A stretch of DNA of 64,000 nt from an uncultured Candidatus Saccharibacteria bacterium (GCA_946222005.1 CAMIHP010000001.1:62001-126000), one strand, 5' to 3'. Counted from the first letter of the stretch, positions 15,198 to 23,361 are shown. Program-made: numbers and translations. The notes: generated from the sequence alone by a model not told the origin.

Positions 15198-15297
15198 AGC
15201 TTCTGAATAAAAAAATTATGCAGAGGCCAAAAATAAACAATATACGAAAACTCCACATCCAAAAACAACCACTACTCGCAGGTGGTTGTTTTTTTGG
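15198..15297 (+). ncRNA. candidate small RNA of about 100 nt
   Basis: The segment lies between a near-consensus promoter (15163-15191) and a strong hairpin with seven T residues (15264-15297). It contains a possible short reading frame (ATG at 15218) that runs into the terminator, so a leader-peptide attenuator is an alternative. It is separated from tmRNA, which is transcribed towards it. Inferred only from the promoter/terminator pair. Confidence 0.35.
15264..15297 (+). terminator. hairpin terminator (works in both directions)
   Basis: AACAACCAC-tactcgca-GTGGTTGTT followed by TTTTT on the plus strand; the minus strand also ends in a T run. It can end both the candidate small RNA and transcripts arriving from the tmRNA side. 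Confidence 0.7.
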
Positions 15298-15385
15298 TGA
15301 AAAAGGTTTGGCTAGTAGGTGGCTTGTGGCGATACTTCGCAGCAGTGTTTGTGGTTTGTACGTATGCAGCCTCTTGGATTGTGGC

Positions 15386-15412
15386 GCAATAAAAAATCGC
15401 CCACGCTTGGTG
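15386..15412 (-). terminator. terminator of tmRNA
   Basis: On the minus strand GCTCAC-caagc-GTGGGC is followed by GATTTTTT, starting about 18 nt after the CCA end of tmRNA. Confidence 0.75.
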
Positions 15413-15429
15413 AGCAATCATCTCCTCTA

Positions 15430-15830
15430 TGGTGGAGCTGCCGGGTACTGCCCCCGGGTCCGCTTGGTGCCCTCGTATTCGTCTACGAACGTAGGTTTGT
15501 TTGCGTGTTTGACAACGCGAGGCCGATCAGAAACAAACCAAAAATACAGCCTATCGTTGCGCGGTATATGTCCTCTCCTCGTGCCGCTGCCACCAGGAGA
15601 GCAAGCAACATAGCTATGACACTACGAGATGCCCTGTTGCCATGCACCTCATAGCGATCGCCAGACTAAGCGGCGAGTGCAAACGCGGTCTTGGAAGATG
15701 CGAAAATCTCCTCAACACTGCGGAATGCTGCTGCAACTTTATTTTTTGCAGTTATATCTATGCGTGTCGTGCATATCCGATTCGCAGAATACAATGACAA
15801 AGTCCAAACGTCGAACGCTATATCAGCCCC
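15430..15830 (-). ncRNA. ssrA: transfer-messenger RNA (tmRNA)
   Basis: tmRNA rescues stalled ribosomes and tags the unfinished protein for degradation. The 5' end GGGGCTGATATAGCGTTCGACG has the family signature and pairs with CAGCTCC before the encoded ACCA. The tag frame (15666-15749) begins at a GCA resume codon and encodes a 27-residue tag starting AKNKVAAAF and ending TAFALAA, the usual protease signal, then TAG. Total length about 401 nt, one piece. The T arm is CCGGG/CCCGG with a loop reading GGCAGTA instead of the usual TTCRANN. A TATAAT box (15844-15849) lies 13 nt upstream. Confidence 0.93.
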
Positions 15831-16095
15831 ACGTCTGTATATAATTATAGCACGGTTTTGCTCATGTATAACCTCTCGCAGCTTGGATCTTGCGACTATG
15901 AGCAACTTGAGGTTGGCTTTCTTGGAGAGGCTCTTAGCTAGCCATCATAGCATCAGAGCATTTTTATCTCCATTGCAGCGCTCTTTTTCTCATCTCTGTA
16001 TGCAGCATCGTATTCTCATAGATTCGTGGGCTCATACAAACTCATATCGAAAACAATTTGCACAGACTCCACCAATATGCTTAACTATAGACAGC

Positions 16096-17631
16096 ATGAA
16101 CAAAGTCGCAAAAATCAGGTCGGTTGCGCCCGTAGGGTTCGCTGGCCATATGATTGATGTGGAGAGCGACATGACCAAGGGCTTGCCTGCCCTGCAGATC
16201 GTTGGCCTGGGCAACAAAGCCATCGACGAAGCACGCGAACGAGTGCGCAGTGCCATCACCAACTCCCTGCTGGAATATCCGGCTCAGCGCATCACCATCA
16301 ACCTCGCCCCGGCCGAGCTACCCAAGGATGGCACACACTACGACCTGCCGATTGCCCTCGCCCTCCTCACCAGTAGCGGCCAGCTCCGGCCCGAGCAAGT
16401 GGCTGGGGCAGTCTTTGCTGGCGAGCTGGCGCTCGATGGCACGCTCCGCCCAGTCAAAGGCGCTATTACCATTGCCGAAGCTGCTCGTGATAATAATTAC
16501 AACACTGTCTATTTGCCCACAGAGAATCTCGCCCAAGCTTCCCTCGTATCAGGGGTGACGCTCTATGGTGTACCAGATCTTACAACACTCTTCCTCCATC
16601 TCAAGGGCGAAAAACTGCTACCAATCTACCGGCCACCACCCACTGATGATAAACCAACAACACCCGCGTCATCACCTCTGCTTGACGATATCTACGGCCA
16701 GGCCCAAGCCAAGCGCGCCCTCACCATCGCCGCAGCGGGCCACCACAACATCCTCTTCACTGGGCCACCCGGCACCGGCAAGTCGATGCTGGCCAAGACG
16801 TTGCCCAGCCTCTTGCCGCCTCTGACTCCAGATGAACAGCTAGCGGTGACGAAGCTGCACAGCCTGGCTGGTCTCTCGCTCGACCAGAGTGTCCAGACGC
16901 GGCCATTTCGGGCGCCGCACCACACAGCAAGCCGCGCATCGCTGATTGGCGGTGGGTCGGTACCGCAGCCTGGCGAGGTGAGCTTAGCCCACCTGGGCGT
17001 GCTCTTCCTTGATGAGTTGCCCGAATACCCACGCACGACGCTTGAGGTGCTACGCCAGCCACTCGAGGACACTACAGTGACGGTCACCCGAGCGCGCGGG
17101 CGTGCCACCTACCCAGCCGATTTTATGCTGGTAGCCACCATGAACCCCTGCCCCTGCGGCTACTACGGCGACCCAACGCACGCGTGTACCTGCAGCAGCA
17201 CACAGATCATCGCCCACCAGAAGCGCCTGTCTGGGCCGCTGATGGATCGGATTGACATGATCATCCCCGTCAATCGCATCCCCACCGAGCAACTACTCTC
17301 ACACCGCGCCACTACTGATCACGAGCAGCGCCATGCGATAGCCACCATTTCTACCGCCATCCACGCTCAAGCCGCCCGCTACGGTGGCAGCGCTATGCGC
17401 AATAGCCGCCTCAGCTCGGCCCAGGTGCGGCGCTCTATCCCACTCTCGCCAGAAGTCAAGCAGTTCCTCGATGCTGCCAGCACCAAGCTTGGCCTCAGCC
17501 CGCGCGGTTACTTCAAAGTCATCAAGGTAGCCCAGACCATTGCCGATCTTGACGAAGCGCCGCACATCACCATCGCTCACATCTCCGAGGCGTTGCAATA
17601 TCGACAACCAGCGCCCATCAAAGCGTTGTAA
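16096..17631 (+). CDS. comM: YifB/ComM-family AAA+ ATPase (Mg-chelatase-like)
   Basis: 511 aa from the ATG at 16096, the normal length for the family. ComM is a hexameric helicase that promotes branch migration while transformed DNA is integrated. Domains in order: N-terminal ChlI-like domain (about 1-170, with GLPALQIVGLGNKAIDEARE), AAA+ core with Walker A GPPGTGKS near 222 and Walker B LFLDELPE, the NPCPCGYYGD cysteine segment, and a C-terminal domain with RGYFKVIKVAQTIADLD. The frame stays open upstream to 15691, but that stretch overlaps tmRNA and has no start signal. Together with the pili encoded further on, it fits natural transformation. The -10 region is uncertain. Confidence 0.92.
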   Translation: MNKVAKIRSVAPVGFAGHMIDVESDMTKGLPALQIVGLGNKAIDEARERVRSAITNSLLEYPAQRITINLAPAELPKDGTHYDLPIALALLTSSGQLRPEQVAGAVFAGELALDGTLRPVKGAITIAEAARDNNYNTVYLPTENLAQASLVSGVTLYGVPDLTTLFLHLKGEKLLPIYRPPPTDDKPTTPASSPLLDDIYGQAQAKRALTIAAAGHHNILFTGPPGTGKSMLAKTLPSLLPPLTPDEQLAVTKLHSLAGLSLDQSVQTRPFRAPHHTASRASLIGGGSVPQPGEVSLAHLGVLFLDELPEYPRTTLEVLRQPLEDTTVTVTRARGRATYPADFMLVATMNPCPCGYYGDPTHACTCSSTQIIAHQKRLSGPLMDRIDMIIPVNRIPTEQLLSHRATTDHEQRHAIATISTAIHAQAARYGGSAMRNSRLSSAQVRRSIPLSPEVKQFLDAASTKLGLSPRGYFKVIKVAQTIADLDEAPHITIAHISEALQYRQPAPIKAL

Positions 17632-17721
17632 AAATATCGTCGTGTATCTTACATCACATTCTACCTCTGTGATTCGCCATATATCAATGAGATTTTGGTA
17701 ACTACGTGTGATTTACAACAT

Positions 17722-17751
17722 TTGACAGAACCCTCATCAGCCAGCCATACT
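17722..17751 (+). promoter_or_regulatory. promoter of the deoxyribosyltransferase-like gene
   Basis: TTGACA (17722-17727), 18 nt, CATACT (17746-17751). The ATG begins 6 nt after the -10 box, so transcription should start on or next to the start codon. Confidence 0.65.
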
Positions 17752-17757
17752 AGAGCC

Positions 17758-18291
17758 ATGCAAGCAAACTACTCCAACCAACCCCTCCACTACCCTACTC
17801 CAGGCCAATCAGCGATCTTCCTCGCTGGCCCCACACCACGCTTCGATGAAGCATCGCAGCAGCTCATCTCTGCATCGTGGCGACCCGAAGCCGTGCGGAT
17901 CTTTGCGAGGCTGGGCTACGAGGGGATCGTCTACGCGCCAGAGAACCATGATGCCTCGCCCCAGCGCGAGCTCGATCTCCTCAAGCAAGCACGCTGGGAG
18001 TGGGAGGCGCTCGACGCAGCAACGGTGGTACTCTTCTGGGTACCACGAGTAATCGACCGGTCGCTACCCACACTGGGTATGCCCGCCTTTACCACCAATG
18101 TAGAATTTGGCTTCCATATCGGCAAGAACCCCACCAAGGTCGTCTATGGCCATCCAGAGGGCGCGCCCAAGACGCGCTACCTCGACGCGCTCTACACCGA
18201 GCACACTGGGCGGCAGCCAAGCACAACACTCGAAGAGACGATCACGCAGGCAATTGCCTGTGCTCGGGCGCTGCAAGCGCAGGACAATTAG
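17758..18291 (+). CDS. nucleoside 2-deoxyribosyltransferase-like protein
   Basis: 177 aa. The sequence matches the Nuc_deoxyri_tr2 type of the NDT superfamily: N-terminal IFLAGPTPR, a central Trp-rich helix (WEWEALDAATVVLFWVPR) and FTTNVEFGFHIG, which carries the acidic residue expected of the nucleophile/active site (NVEFG). Members exchange or hydrolyse the base of nucleosides and could serve nucleotide salvage, which epibionts without full purine synthesis need; the actual substrate is not known. The start at 17758 is chosen because of the promoter 6 nt upstream; the reading frame extends further up without signals. Single gene, probably a leaderless mRNA. Confidence 0.75.
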   Translation: MQANYSNQPLHYPTPGQSAIFLAGPTPRFDEASQQLISASWRPEAVRIFARLGYEGIVYAPENHDASPQRELDLLKQARWEWEALDAATVVLFWVPRVIDRSLPTLGMPAFTTNVEFGFHIGKNPTKVVYGHPEGAPKTRYLDALYTEHTGRQPSTTLEETITQAIACARALQAQDN

Positions 18292-18477
18292 CCGCTCATC
18301 TCTTCACCACGTATCGTTTTCCGCATTCACCCTCTCTACATTCCCATCCGATGGAGGTGAGACTCCTTATCAATAATCTCGCAAAGACAATGAGTTCTCA
18401 TGCTCATAGTACCCCACCCGTAGTGTCTCTCACCGAGCCATCGCCGCAAAAAATCACCAAACTGCAGCATATTTTAT

Positions 18478-18506
18478 TTGCCTTTTGCTGCGACATCTGG
18501 TAAACT
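18478..18506 (+). promoter_or_regulatory. promoter of infC-rpmI-rplT
   Basis: TTGCCT (18478-18483), 17 nt, TAAACT (18501-18506). This gives a leader of about 38 nt before the infC start, too short for the long L20-binding leader found in Bacillus. Confidence 0.5.
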
Positions 18507-18550
18507 TTTGGGGAGTCAATTCGTTTTAAGCTCAAGCAAAGGAGAGCACA

Positions 18551-19057
18551 ATCAAATCAACCACCCGCATCAACGAAGCCATCCGTGCACGCGAGTTACG
18601 CGTCATTGGCGAAAGCGGCGAACAACTTGGCATCATGAGCCGGCAAGCAGCACTGGATAAGGCGCGGCAAGCTGGCGTAGACTTGGTGGAGTTTTCGCCC
18701 AATGCTAACCCACCCGTTGTGAAGATCATCGATTGGGGCAAATATCAGTACCAAAAGATGAAGGAGCAGCAGCGCAATAGGCGAAGCAATAAAGCCAATG
18801 AGCTCAAGCAGATGCGTTTTGGCCTAAAGATTGGCGCTAATGATCTTGAAATCAAGCTACGCAAGATTCGCAAATTCCTGGCTGAGGGGCACAAGGTCAA
18901 GGTTTTGATCTTTTTCCGCGGCCGCGAGATGGCGCATCGTGAGCTTGGCTATAATTTAATTAGCCAGGTTGTCTCCGCCCTTGAGGACGAAGCGATTGTC
19001 GAGCAAAAACCATTGATGGCTGGGCGCAACCTCAGCATCGTAATAAGGAGTAAGTAA
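18551..19057 (+). CDS. infC: translation initiation factor IF-3 (AUC start codon)
   Basis: 168 aa. IF-3 binds the 30S subunit, prevents premature 50S joining and checks the start codon. The IF-3 N-domain signature (INEAIRARELRVIG) reads in frame upstream of the first ATG (18635), so starting there would remove about a third of the N-domain. Between the last upstream in-frame stop (TAA, 18527-18529) and that ATG there is no ATG, GTG or TTG; an ATC at 18551 lies 6 nt after AAAGGAG (18538-18544). Rare AUU/AUC starts of infC are known from other bacteria, where they let IF-3 limit its own synthesis. First gene of infC-rpmI-rplT; its TAA overlaps the rpmI ATG by one base. Confidence 0.9.
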   Translation: MKSTTRINEAIRARELRVIGESGEQLGIMSRQAALDKARQAGVDLVEFSPNANPPVVKIIDWGKYQYQKMKEQQRNRRSNKANELKQMRFGLKIGANDLEIKLRKIRKFLAEGHKVKVLIFFRGREMAHRELGYNLISQVVSALEDEAIVEQKPLMAGRNLSIVIRSK

Positions 19058-19251
19058 TGCCAAAACTCAAGACCCACAAGGGCACTGCTAAGCGCATTAA
19101 GCTAACCAGTACCGGCAAACTGACCCGTCGGCGTGCCTTCGGGAACCACATGCTCTCCAAGAAGAGCAAGTCGCGCAAGCGCAATATCAACACCCCTGCT
19201 ACCATCACTGGTGGTATGGCCAAAAATGCTAAACGAGCCTTAGGAGTCTAA
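19057..19251 (+). CDS. rpmI: 50S ribosomal protein L35
   Basis: 64 aa, basic. It starts at the ATG overlapping the infC stop (TAATG), so it is translationally coupled to infC; SD-like AAGGAG is 8 nt upstream. The N-terminus MPKLKTHKGTAKRIKLT and the RAFGNHMLSKKSKSRKR segment are typical of L35. Middle gene of the conserved infC-rpmI-rplT operon. Confidence 0.95.
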   Translation: MPKLKTHKGTAKRIKLTSTGKLTRRRAFGNHMLSKKSKSRKRNINTPATITGGMAKNAKRALGV

Positions 19252-19254
19252 CAT

Positions 19255-19602
19255 ATGCGCGTCAAACGAGGAACAACCGCCCACGCTCGCCACACCAAGA
19301 TGCTGCGAGCTGCCAAAGGAATGCAACACAATCGCACTCGGAGCTTCCGCCTTGCCAAGCAAGGGGTAATCCGGGCTCTGCAATACGCCTACCGCGACCG
19401 CCGCAACCGCAAGCGCGACCTGCGCCAGCTATGGATCACCCGCATCAACGCTGCCGCTCGGCAAAATGGCACCACCTACGGCCGCCTGATTGCCGACATC
19501 AAGGCTGCCGGTGTGGCACTCGACCGCAAGGTCCTCGCCGAGCTCGCCGTCAACGAGCCACAGGCTTTTGCAGCTATCGTGAAGCACGTCACCCGCAAGT
19601 AG
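19255..19602 (+). CDS. rplT: 50S ribosomal protein L20
   Basis: 115 aa, the usual length. L20 binds 23S rRNA early in 50S assembly and in many bacteria represses its own operon. The N-terminal [17 protein letters not shown] and the long basic helix with [18 protein letters not shown] are characteristic. It starts 3 nt after the rpmI stop. A hairpin (ATACACACC/GGTGTGTAT) with a short T run follows at 19630-19662. Confidence 0.96.
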   Translation: MRVKRGTTAHARHTKMLRAAKGMQHNRTRSFRLAKQGVIRALQYAYRDRRNRKRDLRQLWITRINAAARQNGTTYGRLIADIKAAGVALDRKVLAELAVNEPQAFAAIVKHVTRK

Positions 19603-19629
19603 TGTAGCAATTTATACGACGTTGTGAAG

Positions 19630-19662
19630 AATACACACCTCTGTAACAGGGGTGTGTATTTC
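19630..19662 (+). terminator. weak terminator of infC-rpmI-rplT
   Basis: ATACACACC-tctgtaacag-GGGTGTGTAT followed by only TTTC; the stem is good but the T run is short. Confidence 0.5.
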
Positions 19663-19721
19663 TGCTTGCCCAGTCGCCGGCCTCCAGACATGTTCTTATT
19701 CAGCAAGGAGGCTGTAGAAAA

Positions 19722-19747
19722 TCAAAGCTCCAAAGTTGGAGCTAACA
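19722..19747 (-). terminator. terminator of rnpB
   Basis: On the minus strand AGCTCCAA-ct-TTGGAGCT is followed by TTGATTTTC, about 20 nt after the rnpB 3' end. Confidence 0.65.
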
Positions 19748-19761
19748 CATCATACCATAAA

Positions 19762-20125
19762 GCAGCCTATCGATAAGCCGGGTTCTGTCGTGGATGATCA
19801 TCTATCTAGTTTGCAAATTGCTCTGCAAATCGAGCGGTTAGCGATAGCCACAAGCGGATCACTCATCCGTGGCTATCTCCTTGCAGCCGACAGGGTTTAC
19901 CTCCGCGGCATGTCACCATGCAGCACTGTGAGCTCTTACCTCACTCCTTTCACCCTTACCCCGCTACTCGAGCGCTACTGCGCACAAGCATTGGTGTTGC
20001 GGAGCGGTATCGTTTCTGTGGCACTTTCCCTAGGGTTACCCCCGGTCGCCGTTAGCGACTGTCGTATCCTGTGCTGCCCGGACTTTCCTCTTGCCAAATA
20101 GCAAGCGATCATCTAATAGACTGCC
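19762..20125 (-). ncRNA. rnpB: RNase P RNA, type A-like
   Basis: The catalytic RNA that trims the 5' ends of tRNA precursors. On the minus strand it contains the 5' block GAGGAAAGTCCGGGC, the central block GGGTAACCCTAGGGAAAGTGCC and the 3' block CGACAGAACCCGGCTTATCG, all universal in bacterial RNase P RNA. The P1 helix is formed by GGCAGTCTAT near the 5' end and ATAGGCTGCT at the 3' end. Length about 364 nt. A TATAAT box (20131-20136) lies just upstream, and a terminator follows. Confidence 0.93.
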
Positions 20126-20130
20126 TCCCT

Positions 20131-20136
20131 ATTATA
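20131..20136 (-). promoter_or_regulatory. -10 element of rnpB
   Basis: TATAAT on the minus strand, 5-7 nt before the 5' end of the RNase P RNA. The -35 region is not clear. Confidence 0.55.
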
Positions 20137-20585
20137 GCATAAGGGATTTATGACGAGTGAGCACAATACTCTCAACTATCAAAAAAATCCCAGACTCACC
20201 CCAGGCGCTTGATATTCCCCTGCATGATGCAAGGTGGGTTTCCTCATCCATACCCACGGGTATGGTGAATATTGGAATCCCTATCATATGATGTTAGGAA
20301 AATCATACACGCCCGATATTTGTCTGGGACACTCTTAGTATACCACAGAATGGTAGGCGGCGTCACGTTTGCGGTGTTGTGAGATCCTCATACCCTCTTC
20401 CTTGGTGCTAAACAAGTCAATACCCACTGAATATTAGCCTCTTGTATTGGCGATGGGGATATCAAAACGAATGACAGATATTCTATTCCAACTACTGAAC
20501 TATGAGTACAGATAAGCTATTGCCACTCAGCTCTCATCAAGCTCGCTTATTTCCGAGCCCCACGTAAACCCCCTTAAAGTAAATC
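20137..20585. other. 450-nt intergenic region with hairpin structure
   Basis: No gene is recognised between rnpB and the M50 protease gene. The part 20200-20345 contains several short perfect inverted repeats, notably CCATACCC-ac-GGGTATGG and TGCAT-g-ATGCA, flanked by GATATTCC and GAATATTGG segments. This could be an unidentified structured RNA or a degenerate repeat. The rest (20345-20585) shows nothing. Confidence 0.35.
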
Positions 20586-21221
20586 CTAACCAAGCGACAC
20601 GCCAAACACCAGCGAGAAAAGCTGCAAGATACCCCTGACGGCCGCCATCATCACATTGCCAATAGCTGAGCTACCGACCAATACCAGCACAAAGACCAGC
20701 ATCACGCCGTACTGCTCCACCACCTCCATGCCGCGGCGCACAAACTCCGGCGCCAAAGCATACAGCACACGCGAACCATCCAGCGGCGGAATCGGCAGCA
20801 TATTAAAGACAAAGAAACCAAGATTCACACTCACTGCCGTCGCAAGTAGTGGCTGCACTGCTGGCCCAGCGATCGTCGCATATAGGCCAAAGCAGATGAA
20901 GGCAATGACGAAGTTTGTCAGCGGCCCAGCCAGCCCCACCAGCGCTGCGCCCCATTCATCACCGCGCACTCGCTCGGGGTTGTACGGCACTGGCTTGGCC
21001 CCACCAAACACTGGTAGGCCCAGCAATGCCAAGCTCAGCGGCAAAAGGATGGTCAAGAATGGATCGATATGATGCAGCGGATTGAGCGTCAAGCGCCCCT
21101 GCTCCTTGGCCGTATCATCGCCCAGCCAATACGCCACAAAGCCATGCATCGCCTCGTGCAGCGTCATTGAGATAAGAATAACAACAAGGACGATAATGAG
21201 GTGAGCGATATCAATATGCAT
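20586..21221 (-). CDS. site-2 protease-like zinc metalloprotease (M50)
   Basis: 211 aa with about five to six hydrophobic segments. The zinc site is HEAMH (about residues 22-26) in the first part and NMLPIPPLDGSRV near 140, which supplies the third ligand (Asp) as in the YwhC/SpoIVFB group of M50 peptidases. These enzymes cut membrane proteins inside the bilayer. No PDZ or CBS domain. Single gene; the start is the ATG preceded by an AT-rich segment; the -10 region could not be fixed. Its substrate cannot be told from context. Confidence 0.88.
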   Translation of the reverse strand: MHIDIAHLIIVLVVILISMTLHEAMHGFVAYWLGDDTAKEQGRLTLNPLHHIDPFLTILLPLSLALLGLPVFGGAKPVPYNPERVRGDEWGAALVGLAGPLTNFVIAFICFGLYATIAGPAVQPLLATAVSVNLGFFVFNMLPIPPLDGSRVLYALAPEFVRRGMEVVEQYGVMLVFVLVLVGSSAIGNVMMAAVRGILQLFSLVFGVSLG

Positions 21222-21251
21222 TTCTTTATTGTATCACATTGGCTACCCACC

Positions 21252-21280
21252 TTGACATTGCCTCCTTGGCAGCGTATACT
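21252..21280 (+). promoter_or_regulatory. near-consensus promoter of rpmB
   Basis: TTGACA (21252-21257), 17 nt, TATACT (21275-21280); one of the best sigma-70-type promoters in the window. The leader before the rpmB ATG is about 37 nt. Confidence 0.8.
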
Positions 21281-21323
21281 AATACAGATTGTAATAATAT
21301 AAGTGAATAAGTGGAATAAGAAT

Positions 21324-21548
21324 ATGGCAGCACGATGTGAACTGACTGGCAAGGGCAAGCAATTCGGCAACAATGTGAGCTTCTCGTTGCGACGCACCAA
21401 GCGAGTCTTCAAACCAAACCTTCAGAAAAAGACCTTCGTTGTCGATGGGCAAAAGGTCACCATGGTTCTCTCAACCAAGGCGATCCGTACCCTCAAGAAA
21501 AAAGGCCTGCTCACCAGCGCCAAGACAAAGGCCAAAGCTGCGGCGTAG
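21324..21548 (+). CDS. rpmB: 50S ribosomal protein L28
   Basis: 74 aa from the ATG at 21324. N-terminus MAARCELTGKGKQFGNNVSF matches L28, followed by the RRTKRVFKPNLQKK segment. Only one of the usual cysteines is present, so it appears to be the non-zinc form. It is a single-gene unit with its own promoter upstream and a hairpin terminator downstream (21573-21600). A GTG at 21303 is in frame but has no support. Confidence 0.95.
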   Translation: MAARCELTGKGKQFGNNVSFSLRRTKRVFKPNLQKKTFVVDGQKVTMVLSTKAIRTLKKKGLLTSAKTKAKAAA

Positions 21549-21572
21549 TCGCCTAGAGCAAACGATAACTGT

Positions 21573-21600
21573 AAATATCCCCTGCGTAAGGGGATATTTT
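21573..21600. terminator. bidirectional terminator between rpmB and arsR
   Basis: ATATCCCC-tgcgtaa-GGGGATAT with TTTT on the plus side and TTTAC on the minus side; serves the convergent rpmB and MFS-arsR units. Confidence 0.7.
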
Positions 21601-21605
21601 GGTGG

Positions 21606-21911
21606 TTACTTCGCTTTATCTAGCTCAGCGATCGTTGCGAGCACACCAGCGAACTGCCGAGCAAACTCTGGCCGCAGCACCAGTACACGCTGGGTACCAA
21701 CCGCTTCGCTCGTGACAATGCCTGCTTCGCGCAGGACTTTGCAGTGGTGCGAGACAGTCGAGAGTGAGAGATTATGATCGATCTGGCTGCAGCCCAGCCG
21801 CCCCTCCGCAGCCAAGCGGCGGACAATCCGCAGCCGCAGCGGGTCGGACAGGGCGGCAAAGACATGCTCTGGTGCGAGTGCGTCAGTTGGGGTGTTTTGT
21901 TGGGATGTCAT
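21606..21911 (-). CDS. ArsR-family winged-helix repressor
   Basis: 101 aa. HTH core: HVFAALSDPLRLRIVRRLA (helices 1-2), then LSLSTVSHHCKVLREAGIV (recognition helix region), then the VLRPEFARQF wing/helix. No ArsR-type CxC metal site is present: the only cysteines (CSQID and HHCKVL) are not in the known metal-site arrangement, so its signal may be a small molecule or redox state. It overlaps the end of the MFS gene by 4 nt (ATGA), so it is the second gene of an MFS-arsR operon and probably represses it through the palindromes at 23098-23147. Confidence 0.85.
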   Translation of the reverse strand: MTSQQNTPTDALAPEHVFAALSDPLRLRIVRRLAAEGRLGCSQIDHNLSLSTVSHHCKVLREAGIVTSEAVGTQRVLVLRPEFARQFAGVLATIAELDKAK

Positions 21912-23083
21912 TTCCTTTGTATTGTCTCATACCTGCTGGTCATTGCCAAGGCAAGCACTACTACGCCGGCCGCCACGAACGGAATCGCCTGAGCTGGCTG
22001 GCCACTAATAATCGCACCGCCCAGCATACCACCAAAGCCTTGCCCAATGTAAATGCTGGATGAATTGAGTGAAAGATTCAGCTGAGCCCGTTCTGGAGCA
22101 AGCGCAATGATGCGGTATTGCTGAGCAATCGTGGCAATCCAAGCACTAGCCGTCCATAATAACACACTGCCACCAACGAGACCAAGCGCGCCTAGCGTCC
22201 CAGCCGCCACACCAAGCAAAGCAAGCGCCAACGCAAAGGCAAGCATTGCCCAGCGGGCCAGCCAAATGTGGGCAAAACGATCGGTCAGCCAGCCGCCTAG
22301 CACACCACCCAGGAGTGAGCCCACACCAAAGATGAGCAAAATCCAGCTAAAGTATTCGTGCAGACCCGCCTGCTGCACCACCGCACTCAGATATGAAATC
22401 ACGCTGGTGCCAGCTATAAATATCACTACTGTTATCAATAACGTCAGTGCAACCTGACGATTAGCCAGGCCCGCCACCAATGCCCGAACAGTTGGTACCT
22501 GCTGCGCTGGCTGCGCCTCACGTGCCCGAATGCCCAGCACAATGCCACACAACACCAGCACCGCAGCCACCGCCATCGCCCAAAACAGCGCGTGGTAGCC
22601 ATAGCGCTCCCCCATAACCGAGCCTAGCGGCACAGCAAGCACCGTTGCCATCGTCATGCCTGTTGTAACGACGGAGATTGCCTTGCCACGATGCTTGACT
22701 GGGGCAAGGCTAGTCGCCAAGGCCATTGCCGTTGGCATCATCATGGCTGAGCCCAAGGCTGCCATCACTCGAGCTGCCACCATCCACACAAATGACGACG
22801 CAAGCGCTGCCACTACATTACCAATTGCAAATATCGCCAGTGCTAGCACCAAGGTCGACCGCCGGTTACGCCGCCCCATCACCATGCCACACAGTGGTGC
22901 CGCCAGTGCATACACCCACGCAAACACCGTCACCAAGAGGCCGGTCTGCCCCAGCGACACCCCAAGCTGCTGTGCCACCTGTGGCAATACCGCTGCCAGC
23001 ATGAAGCCATCCGCTCCAATAACAAAGGCTCCTAGCGCTAGCACCGCAATCTTACCCCACGGCGTGGTTGATTGTTGTTCCAT
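21908..23083 (-). CDS. MFS drug/metabolite efflux transporter (DHA1-like)
   Basis: 391 aa from the ATG at 23083, twelve predicted membrane helices. The family signature loop between helices 2 and 3 reads GMVMGRRNRRST; helix 5 has the antiporter-like GSVMGERYGYHALFW segment. It resembles YdhP/AraJ-type exporters of the DHA1 group; the substrate is not deducible. The frame extends to 23170, but that part contains the promoter/operator region and the ATG at 23083 has AAGGAACGG upstream, so I use it. Co-transcribed with the ArsR-type gene it precedes. Confidence 0.85.
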   Translation of the reverse strand: MEQQSTTPWGKIAVLALGAFVIGADGFMLAAVLPQVAQQLGVSLGQTGLLVTVFAWVYALAAPLCGMVMGRRNRRSTLVLALAIFAIGNVVAALASSFVWMVAARVMAALGSAMMMPTAMALATSLAPVKHRGKAISVVTTGMTMATVLAVPLGSVMGERYGYHALFWAMAVAAVLVLCGIVLGIRAREAQPAQQVPTVRALVAGLANRQVALTLLITVVIFIAGTSVISYLSAVVQQAGLHEYFSWILLIFGVGSLLGGVLGGWLTDRFAHIWLARWAMLAFALALALLGVAAGTLGALGLVGGSVLLWTASAWIATIAQQYRIIALAPERAQLNLSLNSSSIYIGQGFGGMLGGAIISGQPAQAIPFVAAGVVVLALAMTSRYETIQRK

Positions 23084-23097
23084 AAAACCGTTCCTTT

Positions 23098-23147
23098 CTT
23101 CGATATAAATCGAAATAATAGTGGTATTTCGAAGTGTATCGAATTTA
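23098..23147 (-). promoter_or_regulatory. palindromic operators of the MFS-arsR operon
   Basis: Two inverted repeats lie just upstream of the MFS start: TTCGAT-ataa-ATCGAA and TTCGA-agtgta-TCGAA, centred about 33-35 nt apart (about three helical turns). Their position and form fit dimeric ArsR-family binding sites, so the downstream ArsR-like protein is the natural candidate ligand. Confidence 0.6.
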
Positions 23148-23361
23148 GTGTGCTGTGTCAAATCAGCCACATTATGACAATGATTTCACTATGAATCTCA
23201 CAATCCTCATCGTTGTCTCGCACTCATTCTTTGAGAAACCTATAGGGGGGCGACCCCACCTTTGTCCATTGACCCACTAACACTCATACCGGCTACAACT
23301 AATATTCATACTCCACCAGATAAAGCAGCGAGGAGAAAAAACGGAGTAAAGATGTATCACA

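Noticed and set aside
15691..16095. N-terminal extension of ComM
   Set aside because: It overlaps tmRNA and its promoter and has no start signal; family length fits a start at 16096.
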